Shown in pieces: positions 1-5,734 of a stretch of 6,465 bases of DNA. The first letter of the stretch is position 1. The number at the start of each line of letters is the position of its first letter. A model generated the notes under the pieces. That model ran no database searches, had not been told where the DNA came from, and was given only the letters and a program-made list of their open reading frames with translations. A program made the position numbers and the translations under genes. Source of the stretch: Candidatus Gastranaerophilales bacterium (GTDB lineage Bacteria > Cyanobacteriota > Vampirovibrionia > Gastranaerophilales > Gastranaerophilaceae); contig JAJPXE010000146.1 of NCBI GenBank assembly GCA_021205645.1, forward strand, positions 1-6,465, in the 5' to 3' direction.

Positions 1-105
1 GGCAATAATATCAACCGACTTCAAAACCTCTAAAGCCCTTCGTGAAATATCACCGAGGTTTCCTATAGGAGTTGGAACAATATAAAATTGGAAATCACGC
101 TGCAT
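1..105 (-). CDS. rsmI: RsmI, 16S rRNA (cytidine-2'-O)-methyltransferase, N-terminal fragment
   Basis: This is the first 35 codons of a gene that runs off the left edge. The ATG is at 105-103 and the reading frame is open to base 1. The translation carries the motif YIVPTPIGNLGDI followed by an RRALEVLKSVD-type helix, which is the highly conserved N-terminus of the RsmI (YraL) branch of the tetrapyrrole-methylase-like fold. RsmI is a cytoplasmic SAM-dependent enzyme that 2'-O-methylates C1402 of 16S rRNA in the decoding centre. The family is usually about 280 residues, so only about an eighth is visible and the catalytic core is outside the window. An AAGGA ribosome site lies about 8 bases before the ATG. 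The M48-like gene ends 59 bases upstream on the same strand, with a hairpin between, so expression is by read-through or from a promoter I cannot see. Identity is confident; completeness is not assessable. Confidence 0.93.
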   Translation of the reverse strand, partial: MQRDFQFYIVPTPIGNLGDISRRALEVLKSVDIIA

Positions 106-126
106 AAAATTATCCTTACATCGGAA

Positions 127-153
127 CAAAAGCAGTTTGAAAAAACAAACCGC
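127..153 (-). terminator. Probable intrinsic terminator between the M48-like gene and rsmI
   Basis: Read on the minus strand, GCGGTTTG (153-146) pairs with CAAACTGC (139-132) across a six-T loop, giving 8 pairs with one G-U. TTTTG follows at 131-127. The wobble pair is an A-C mismatch in the plus-strand transcript, so the structure favours minus-strand transcripts. It starts 11 bases after the stop of the M48-like gene and leaves only about 20 bases before the rsmI ATG. It may be a partial terminator or attenuator that lowers rsmI expression. The U-run is short. Confidence 0.6.
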
Positions 154-164
154 CTTTGAAAATA

Positions 165-977
165 TCATTTGTTAATCAGTAATTCGTATATATTGCCCCA
201 GTTGCTTAAACTGCCTGATGTGTTATATTTTGCAAAATTTTGCTGTCTTGTTTTTTCGGCATTTTTTTGTTCAGCATTAAATTTAGCAAGTTTTTTCTTG
301 TCGGAATTTCGTTCTTTTACGATAGGAGCCGCATAAGCGAGGAATTTTTTGTATTCCGGAGTATCATATCCATCCCTTACGATATCCGGATAAGTATAAA
401 TAAGGAAATTATAGACATTCATAGCCCTGTCGGCATTGGAGGGTTTGGATTTGAGAACATCAAGAGTGGATCCGGGAAGTTTAGTAATCCAGCTAACCAT
501 AGCCAGCGGGTTAAACCCTGATTTAACCATTAAATCAGCCCCCATAATATCAGCATCATAAATTTCATCCTGTGAGAATTTCGTGCCGGAATAAGTACTT
601 GTTGCTGCCTCTACGAGTGAATTGTCCGAACCCAATTTATCGGAAAGCGAAGATATTGCAAGAGATTTCCAGGTTGATTTGCTGTAATGATTACAGATAA
701 TATGTCCCAGTTCATCAGCAATAACAGCCGCAACCTCATTATCATCTGAAGCATAAGAAAGGTTCGTTGAACTGATATATACAATCATAGCGGACACAGA
801 ACCGGAATTATCAGCCGTTCCGTCAACAACTTTAAACAGTACTTTTGATGAAATATTATTTTTAGCAAGCAACTGCCGTCCAACAACCTGTACTCTAGCA
901 TTAGCAGACCACTGTGCTGCACATGCCTGAAGTGTAATCAATGCCATAACAAAAAACACTGACAAAATCTTTTTCAT
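165..977 (-). CDS. M48-family metallopeptidase-like lipoprotein with degenerate zinc site
   Basis: The 270-residue product has an N-terminal export signal: two lysines, a hydrophobic stretch, then LQAC with Cys19, which fits a permissive lipoprotein pattern. Cleavage by signal peptidase I near residue 20 is the alternative. Residue +2 is Ala, so outer-membrane sorting is plausible. The central region follows the M48 (BepA/LoiP-like) layout: a hydrophobic strand ending in DELGH (88-92) with H97 just after, then an AD..G-type helix ending SGFNP (143-157), then SKPSNADR (177-184) where the family has a THP...R motif. Family members use HExxH plus a downstream Glu to bind zinc. Here the first His is Asp88 (codon GAT), the usual ExxAD Glu position is Ile139, and the later His is Lys178. 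Glu89 and His92 remain. Residues 222-250 are charged and probably helical. Catalytic activity is therefore doubtful; a chaperone-like or regulatory role is an inference. The start is supported by a strong Shine-Dalgarno. Confidence 0.8.
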   Translation of the reverse strand: MKKILSVFFVMALITLQACAAQWSANARVQVVGRQLLAKNNISSKVLFKVVDGTADNSGSVSAMIVYISSTNLSYASDDNEVAAVIADELGHIICNHYSKSTWKSLAISSLSDKLGSDNSLVEAATSTYSGTKFSQDEIYDADIMGADLMVKSGFNPLAMVSWITKLPGSTLDVLKSKPSNADRAMNVYNFLIYTYPDIVRDGYDTPEYKKFLAYAAPIVKERNSDKKKLAKFNAEQKNAEKTRQQNFAKYNTSGSLSNWGNIYELLINK

Positions 978-980
978 AAG

Positions 981-988
981 ACCTCCTT
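981..988 (-). promoter_or_regulatory. Strong Shine-Dalgarno of the M48-like gene
   Basis: On the minus strand this reads AAGGAGGT, a full match to the anti-Shine-Dalgarno core, followed by CTT and the ATG at 977-975. The spacing is short (4 bases after GGAGG), but this fixes the start codon and suggests strong translation. Confidence 0.85.
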
Positions 989-1010
989 AAAACTTAAACC
1001 GTATAGGATT

Positions 1011-1039
1011 ATTTTAGCTTAAAAAATTAGTTGTGTAAA
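1011..1039 (-). promoter_or_regulatory. Sigma70-type promoter of the M48-like gene
   Basis: Read on the minus strand, TTTACA (1039-1034) is separated by 17 bases from TAAAAT (1016-1011). Each hexamer matches the consensus at five of six positions. The predicted start of transcription is near 1004, giving a leader of about 27 bases that contains the strong ribosome site. The region is AT-rich, so a chance match is possible. Confidence 0.6.
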
Positions 1040-1097
1040 TTATTTAATTGTTAAAAATTTAATCATAAAGAGGGTGCGGATAAATCTTAAAATTGAC

Positions 1098-1214
1098 ATG
1101 CGGCAGCGGGAATTGGTTTTTCCCCATTCTCCGCCAGCAAAGCAGTTGACACTGTCTGCTCCGCTTCATTCCCAAAAGGAGATGCCCCCCCTGCTGCGGC
1201 CGTATCCCGAATAA
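1098..1214. other. GC-rich structured intergenic block, possible dispersed-repeat remnant or RNA
   Basis: The gap from 978 to 1340 has no convincing gene. Its two ends are AT-rich and hold promoters, but this middle block is clearly GC-richer, with runs such as GCCCCCCC, unlike anything else in the window. It can fold. CAGCGGG (1104-1110) pairs with CCTGCTG (1190-1196) with one G-U, enclosing the hairpin AGCAG (1141-1145) with CTGCT (1156-1160). A 38-codon plus-strand frame (1098-1214) and a 57-codon minus-strand frame (1232-1059) cross it, but neither has a ribosome site or recognisable protein features. A decayed mobile or dispersed repeat, or a small structured RNA, would both fit. Confidence 0.35.
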
Positions 1215-1243
1215 TCCAAAAAGAAAAATCATCTAAATAGGCT

Positions 1244-1272
1244 ATGACAGAAACGGCTCAATATGAAATAAT
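1244..1272 (+). promoter_or_regulatory. Sigma70-type promoter of the autotransporter gene
   Basis: ATGACA (1244-1249) lies 17 bases before AATAAT (1267-1272), each five of six to consensus. The predicted transcript would start near 1279, giving a leader of about 60 bases before the TTG start. It is the best match I found between the M48-like gene and the autotransporter. Confidence 0.55.
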
Positions 1273-1279
1273 ACTCTTG

Positions 1280-1308
1280 GGGCAACAGTATCGGAATAGC
1301 TGTATCCC
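1280..1308 (+). promoter_or_regulatory. Leader hairpin at the predicted transcript start
   Basis: GGG (1280-1282) and ACAG (1285-1288) pair with CTGT (1300-1303) and CCC (1306-1308), separated by a symmetric two-by-two internal loop and closed by an 11-base loop. It lies at the predicted 5' end of the autotransporter transcript. It may stabilise the message; it is too small to name as a known riboswitch. Confidence 0.3.
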
Positions 1309-1330
1309 GGGGAAACTTAAGAGTTACTGC

Positions 1331-1334
1331 AAGG
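1331..1334 (+). promoter_or_regulatory. Ribosome site supporting a TTG start
   Basis: AAGG lies six bases before TTG at 1341. Upstream in this frame there is no ATG or GTG before the stop codon at 1269-1271, so TTG 1341 is the first plausible start. It also gives a complete signal peptide. A second TTG at codon 6 has no ribosome site. Confidence 0.6.
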
Positions 1335-1340
1335 TTAAAA

Positions 1341-4300
1341 TTGATTAGACTAAATTTGGGGAAATTTAGCATAGTTTGTCGTGCGCTGCTAATTTGTGCA
1401 TTTTGTATGTCTTGGGGCGGCTCTATTACCTTTGCAAACTCTTATGACGATAATATCCAAATTTTCAACACCCCTAAAAATCTTACGACGGCTGACTTTT
1501 CTATGCCTGAAACAACTCTTATTGCCTCGTCCGGCTCAACTCTTCCCGAACTCAACAAATCAACAGATTTAACCCGAAACTACAATTTTGATGAGGGAGA
1601 AGAAGTCACTCTTGAAGAAAATATGGGTACAACCTCAAGCGGGATGTTTACTATTACGGGGGCAGACTCTGACAACCCGAACACTATTAACTTCAATGGT
1701 TTTTCCGGATTTATAATTTCCAGGGTGCAAACAACTCTTAATATCAGCAACGTTACCATATCCGGCGCTCAATCAACTATCGGCTCTGTTATCTATAATA
1801 CAGCCTCTGATGCCTCTATCTCAATAACAAATGTTAACTTTGAAAGTAACTCAACGCTATCACAAAGCGATGCATTAGGCGGTGCAATTTATTCCAACGG
1901 TAATTTGACACTGACTAATACATCATTCACGGGTAATTCGGCAGTAACTCAATCGGAGAACGGCGAAGCGAAAGGAGGTGCAATTTATGCCCGAAACTCC
2001 GTACAAATGATTGCTGACAATGATAATGTCGTCATTGTCGATAACTATACTCAAACTGCAAGCGGAGAACAGGAAAATAATGCTGTCTATATGAATAACT
2101 CTTCCTCAACACTCACAATATCCGCAGTCAACAGCGGTAGTTTTTCAATATATGACAGTATAGACGGCTCCGATGGGTACAGCGTTGTTCTCACCGGCGA
2201 CGGAACGGGAAAAATCGGACTCTTTAACTCGATTTATAACGCAAATATCTCTGTCTCTAATGTCGATATTACACTGGCAGAGGGAAGCATTTCTTCTGTT
2301 CAACTGGATAATATTACCGTTGGAAACAATGTTAATTTCATTATTGATGTTGACCTTGCAAATGAAATAGCGGACACTATTATCGCCTCAAATTCAAGCG
2401 GTACGGTCTGTATCTCGGAAATCAGCATTCTATCTGCATCTGAACAGGACAGCGTTACCTTACAAGTTCTCAAAAATAGTGATAACCTAACTCTTAATAT
2501 TGATGCATTAACCTCAAAACTTGTAACAACGCTTCAATCTACAATGTACAATGATTCTGTTCTTGCCGATTCCATTGAACTTGCATCAACCGAAACAGAT
2601 AACGATAGTATCACCATAACCGGTTGGCAAGATATTCTCTATGAAATGGTTCATGATAGTGACCCGACTCACATGATAAAGAACTTTATATTCAATACAG
2701 ATACGGAATATGTTCTGACAACTGATCTGGGTGAAATGGTTCAGGAGTCAATTCTTACGATATATAATCTTTCTAATGCGGAATACGGAACAATCAATGC
2801 AAACGGACATTCAATGTTTGAGTTGGTTAATCCTATTTCATCCGTAAACTTGAAGAATATTATTATTAAAAATGCATCAACCTCATCAAGCGGTTCAGTT
2901 GTATATCTAAATAATACAACAGTAAGCTTCACTGCCGAAAATTCTGTAATAACCGGTAACAGCTCAGATGGTAACGGTGGTGCGATTTATGCTCAAACAG
3001 GTACGATATCCTTAAGTGATTCAACGTTATCCGAAAACTATTCCGGCGGTGACGGCGGTGCAATTTATGCAGCGGGTGAGGCGCAGGTAGAACTTGTTAA
3101 TGTTGATTTTATCAATAACACCTCAGACGGAAACGGCGGCGCAATATATGCCGGTACTGATGTAACTATCTCTGCAAACGGCGGCACATCTACCTTTGAG
3201 GGTAATACCGCAAATGGAGAAAGCAATGCTATTTATGCAGGCTCTGATGCAACCGTAACTCTTGATGCAAGGAACGGCGGCACTATAACCATGAACGATA
3301 AAATCTCGGGCGAGGATGGATATAACCTCAATGTTACCGGTAATTCAAGCGGTAACGTTATCATAAATGACACAGTTTCTAACGCTAATATTACTCTTAG
3401 CGGCTCAACCCTGACACTTGCAGAGGAAAACCTGCTTGCAGGCAATATTTTTAACGCAAGCGGCGGTACGCTCAATCTTATTAACGGTGAGATTGGCACT
3501 ACAGATTTCAGCACTTTGACAACAAGCGGAAAAACCAATGTTGCTGTTGATGTCGATTTAGCTAATCTGACTATGGACAGAATAACCGCTGATACATATT
3601 CGCAAATACTCGGTACAATCAATGTCAGCAAAATGAATTTGCTTTCCGATTCCTCATCAAGTACGATAAAAATCTATTTTGCCGATTCGGCTCTCAAAGA
3701 CCATGTCACAACTTCTGTTAAAACAGTTGCATATTCAAAAGTCTACAAATATATTGTTTCTTACAGTTCATCAAGCGGATATTTTATATTTAACAGAGGG
3801 GACGGAAAAGACGCATCTTCATATAATCCTGCAATTTTGCCGGCAGGAATATCTCAACAAACAGCATATATGAACCAGCTTAATAACTATCAAACGGCAA
3901 TGTATCATTCGGATACATATATGATGCTGCCGAAAAAAATCAGACTTGCGGGCGGAACTCACTACGCGATTGATTTTGATGATATTGAGGGTGAAACATT
4001 TATTCAAAAATATCTTGCAATACCGGAAGAAATAAAAAGTATCTGGGTAAGACCGTACGCTTCATTTGAAACAATTCCGTTAAAGAGAGGACCGGATGTA
4101 TCAAGCATAAACTACGGAACATTATTCGGCGGTGATAGTGATATGATAGACCTGCCTCACGGTTTCAAGTTTGTTTATGGCGGATATGCAGGATATAACG
4201 GTAATTCAACAAGCTATTCAAATGTTGATTCGCTGCAGCAGGGGGCAGTTGTCGGAGGAACAGCATACCTGTATAAGGGTAATTTCTTTAACACAATCAC

Positions 4301-5561
4301 GGCAAATATCGGGTGGATGATTAATGATAGTGAAACCGCATACGGAACCGATTCATTCTATCTCTTAATGACCGGTTTTTCAGACAGAATAGGGTACAAT
4401 ATTGAATTAAATTCGGGCAAACTTATTTTGCAGCCGTCAATAATGATGGGCTATACTTTTGTATATTCATCAGATTATACAACCTCCAATGATGTGGATA
4501 TAGACACGGAGCCTTTGCATGTAATGCATTTTGCTCCATGTTTAAAAATAATTAGTAACCTTGAAAATGGCTGGCAGCCTTATGCAATTATCAGTATAAT
4601 GTGTAACTTTATTGATAAAACTAATTTTACCGCAAATACTATAAGAATACCTCAAATGTCGATAGATCCTTATGTTGAATATGGTCTGGGCATCCAGAAA
4701 CGCTGGCATGACAAGTATTCGGGTTTTGCGCAGGCAACAGTCCGCAATGGCGGCAGACGAGGTGTTTCATTATTATTCGGGTTCAGATATATGTTAGGCA
4801 AGATTATCAGCCGTGAACATTTTATTGTCCGTGAAAATCTCGGCAAGAAAAAAGTTTTATTCAAAGAAAAAAAAGAACCGGAGATTGAAGTTGAACCGCT
4901 TGACAGTTCTAAAACTGTAATGAAACCTGCAATGCCGTATCCGGAAGAACAGGAACGTAAAAGAGTGCGTTTTTCCGTTATAGACTGTCTTAAAAAAGTT
5001 TCAAGGGTTATTTTCTTTAAATATAACACTGATGTATCCGCAAAAGTTGTAACCGATGTATTTTCTGACGGCGTTATCAGAACAACAATTAATGGTATGG
5101 AAAATACTAAGACAAGAAACCGTATGAAATCAGATTTTAGAGATAAAGATTTAGAAAACAAATCTACGGTAAAAAATGATAAAAAAACTGATAAAAAAGA
5201 AATAATACAAAAATTAAAACCTGCCGTAGAGATAAATAAAGATGAAACGGAAAATATTCAAAAGCCGGTTTCTCAAGCTGTTCAGTCTGATGCTGTCAAG
5301 TCTGTCCCTGCTGCACAAACAGTTCCTGCAAAACCGCGGACAGAAACCGTACAAAAGCCGGCTTCTCAAGCTGTTCAGCTCAATACGGCTGATAAATCCT
5401 CTGCAACAGTTATAAAAGCACCGCATAGACCGATTGTTGTTAAACCGCTGCCGAATGTGAATAAACGTAACTTATATCTTAATCAGAATAAATATGCAAA
5501 ACCTGTGAAAGCTGTTAAATTTACGGACTATGAAACAGAAGTTGCGGATTTTAAATTTTAA
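1341..5561 (+). CDS. Autotransporter adhesin with two Pmp-like beta-helix modules and a long post-barrel tail
   Basis: The 1406-residue protein starts with a signal peptide (about 1-32, cleavage after ITFA). The passenger (about 79-825) is Ser/Thr/Asn/Gly-rich and has the GGAI and FxxN motifs known from Chlamydia polymorphic membrane proteins: GGAIY at 180, 212, 546, 572 and 599, and FESN 167, FTGN 196, FINN 590, FEGN 619. These are typical of a surface beta-helix. It contains two homologous modules, each ending in a DVDLAN segment (336-341 and 737-742). A linker with NPAILPAGI leads to a barrel beginning near IWVRPY (901) with alternating strands and ending around FGFRYML (1146-1152), as in the autotransporter domain. 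Type V secretion is therefore expected, with the passenger outside the cell. Unusually, about 250 residues follow the barrel, rich in Lys, Glu and Pro. The start is TTG. The gene has its own promoter and terminator. Adhesion is inferred; the ligand is unknown. Confidence 0.88.
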   Translation: MIRLNLGKFSIVCRALLICAFCMSWGGSITFANSYDDNIQIFNTPKNLTTADFSMPETTLIASSGSTLPELNKSTDLTRNYNFDEGEEVTLEENMGTTSSGMFTITGADSDNPNTINFNGFSGFIISRVQTTLNISNVTISGAQSTIGSVIYNTASDASISITNVNFESNSTLSQSDALGGAIYSNGNLTLTNTSFTGNSAVTQSENGEAKGGAIYARNSVQMIADNDNVVIVDNYTQTASGEQENNAVYMNNSSSTLTISAVNSGSFSIYDSIDGSDGYSVVLTGDGTGKIGLFNSIYNANISVSNVDITLAEGSISSVQLDNITVGNNVNFIIDVDLANEIADTIIASNSSGTVCISEISILSASEQDSVTLQVLKNSDNLTLNIDALTSKLVTTLQSTMYNDSVLADSIELASTETDNDSITITGWQDILYEMVHDSDPTHMIKNFIFNTDTEYVLTTDLGEMVQESILTIYNLSNAEYGTINANGHSMFELVNPISSVNLKNIIIKNASTSSSGSVVYLNNTTVSFTAENSVITGNSSDGNGGAIYAQTGTISLSDSTLSENYSGGDGGAIYAAGEAQVELVNVDFINNTSDGNGGAIYAGTDVTISANGGTSTFEGNTANGESNAIYAGSDATVTLDARNGGTITMNDKISGEDGYNLNVTGNSSGNVIINDTVSNANITLSGSTLTLAEENLLAGNIFNASGGTLNLINGEIGTTDFSTLTTSGKTNVAVDVDLANLTMDRITADTYSQILGTINVSKMNLLSDSSSSTIKIYFADSALKDHVTTSVKTVAYSKVYKYIVSYSSSSGYFIFNRGDGKDASSYNPAILPAGISQQTAYMNQLNNYQTAMYHSDTYMMLPKKIRLAGGTHYAIDFDDIEGETFIQKYLAIPEEIKSIWVRPYASFETIPLKRGPDVSSINYGTLFGGDSDMIDLPHGFKFVYGGYAGYNGNSTSYSNVDSLQQGAVVGGTAYLYKGNFFNTITANIGWMINDSETAYGTDSFYLLMTGFSDRIGYNIELNSGKLILQPSIMMGYTFVYSSDYTTSNDVDIDTEPLHVMHFAPCLKIISNLENGWQPYAIISIMCNFIDKTNFTANTIRIPQMSIDPYVEYGLGIQKRWHDKYSGFAQATVRNGGRRGVSLLFGFRYMLGKIISREHFIVRENLGKKKVLFKEKKEPEIEVEPLDSSKTVMKPAMPYPEEQERKRVRFSVIDCLKKVSRVIFFKYNTDVSAKVVTDVFSDGVIRTTINGMENTKTRNRMKSDFRDKDLENKSTVKNDKKTDKKEIIQKLKPAVEINKDETENIQKPVSQAVQSDAVKSVPAAQTVPAKPRTETVQKPASQAVQLNTADKSSATVIKAPHRPIVVKPLPNVNKRNLYLNQNKYAKPVKAVKFTDYETEVADFKF
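1575..2678 (+). repeat. Passenger module A (first copy of protein-level tandem duplication)
   Basis: Residues 79-446 of the autotransporter. In order: an RNYNF opening, a TINFNG segment, GSVIYN, an FESN/GGAIY beta-helix section with two GGAIY turns, a DSIDGSDGY segment (D278-Y280), NANISVSN, then DVDLAN (336-341) and EISILS. The same order recurs in module B. Boundaries are approximate, and similarity is at protein level with divergent codons, so the duplication is old. Confidence 0.7.
2679..3815 (+). repeat. Passenger module B (second copy of protein-level tandem duplication)
   Basis: Residues 447 to about 825. It repeats the order of module A: KNFIF opening, TINANG, GSVVYLN, then three GGAIY turns 26-27 residues apart (546, 572, 599) plus SNAIYAG (628), DKISGEDGY (D659-Y661), NANITLSG, DVDLAN (737-742) and KMNLLS. 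The offset from A grows from 368 residues at the start to 381 at DGY and 401 at DVDLAN, so B has gained, or A has lost, sequence in the helix and cap sections. Confidence 0.7.
5259..5378 (+). repeat. Short in-frame direct repeat in the post-barrel tail
   Basis: Bases 5259-5285 and 5352-5378 are 27-base copies with a single mismatch, 93 bases (31 codons) apart. Both encode QKP(V/A)SQAVQ within the Pro/Ala/Lys-rich tail of the autotransporter. The high DNA identity, unlike the diverged passenger modules, points to a recent duplication of this low-complexity segment. Confidence 0.8.
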
Positions 5562-5567
5562 CCTTGG

Positions 5568-5599
5568 CAAACTTCCGTAATGGATATTACGGAAGTTTG
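5568..5599 (+). terminator. Perfect 14-bp hairpin after the autotransporter
   Basis: CAAACTTCCGTAAT (5568-5581) is the exact reverse complement of 5586-5599, with a GGAT loop, starting six bases after the stop codon. Only TTT follows before CCCC, so on its own it is a poor intrinsic terminator. It more likely protects the message 3' end or assists the terminator that follows. Confidence 0.6.
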
Positions 5600-5612
5600 T
5601 TTCCCCTTAATA

Positions 5613-5638
5613 TCCCGATATATATCGGGATTTTTTTT
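5613..5638 (+). terminator. Intrinsic terminator of the autotransporter gene
   Basis: TCCCGAT (5613-5619) pairs with ATCGGGA (5624-5630) around an ATAT loop, immediately followed by eight T residues (5631-5638). This is the standard form of a rho-independent terminator on the plus strand, and it separates the autotransporter from the downstream gene. Confidence 0.9.
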
Positions 5639-5683
5639 GATTGACATATCTATATTAAACAGATGAAATAATTTTGTTACATA

Positions 5684-5713
5684 TTGATAAAAACAGTCAA
5701 TTTTTAATATAAT
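5684..5713 (+). promoter_or_regulatory. Sigma70-type promoter of the downstream Lys/Pro-rich gene
   Basis: TTGATA (5684-5689) is followed after 18 bases by a perfect TATAAT (5708-5713). Transcription should start near 5719-5721, only about 15 bases before the ATG. The leader is then little more than the AAGAAAGGA ribosome site (5717-5725), nine bases before the start. A TTGACA at 5641-5646 just after the terminator lacks a well-spaced -10 box. Confidence 0.7.
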
Positions 5714-5734
5714 AGTAAGAAAGGATTATTAAAG

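Noticed and set aside
240..521. 93-codon open frame on the plus strand
   Set aside because: Antisense to the C-terminal half of the M48-like gene, which has clear family features and a strong ribosome site.
1093..1152. Two exact TTGACA hexamers (1093-1098 and 1147-1152)
   Set aside because: Neither has a -10-like hexamer at 16-18 bases downstream, where the sequence is GC-rich or pyrimidine-rich.
1098..1214. 38-codon plus-strand frame beginning in the GC-rich block
   Set aside because: No ribosome site, and proline-rich translation with no signal or domain; better explained as noncoding.
1059..1232. 57-codon minus-strand frame across the GC-rich block
   Set aside because: No ribosome site before its ATG, no family resemblance, and Arg/Leu/Cys/His-rich composition typical of GC-rich noncoding DNA.
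1878..3260. Recurring GGAIY-coding DNA considered as a CRISPR-like or noncoding repeat array
   Set aside because: The repeats are in frame, only similar at protein level, and spaced as beta-helix turns; they are part of the autotransporter.
3233..3631. 132-codon open frame on the minus strand
   Set aside because: Antisense to the beta-helix passenger; its Leu/Val/Ser-rich composition follows from the complementary repeats.
4670..5161. 163-codon open frame on the minus strand
   Set aside because: Antisense to the barrel end and tail of the autotransporter, with no ribosome site or recognisable domain.
5641..5672. TTGACA followed by AATAAT as a promoter for the last gene
   Set aside because: The spacer is 20 bases, too long, and a better-spaced pair with a perfect TATAAT lies closer to the start codon.
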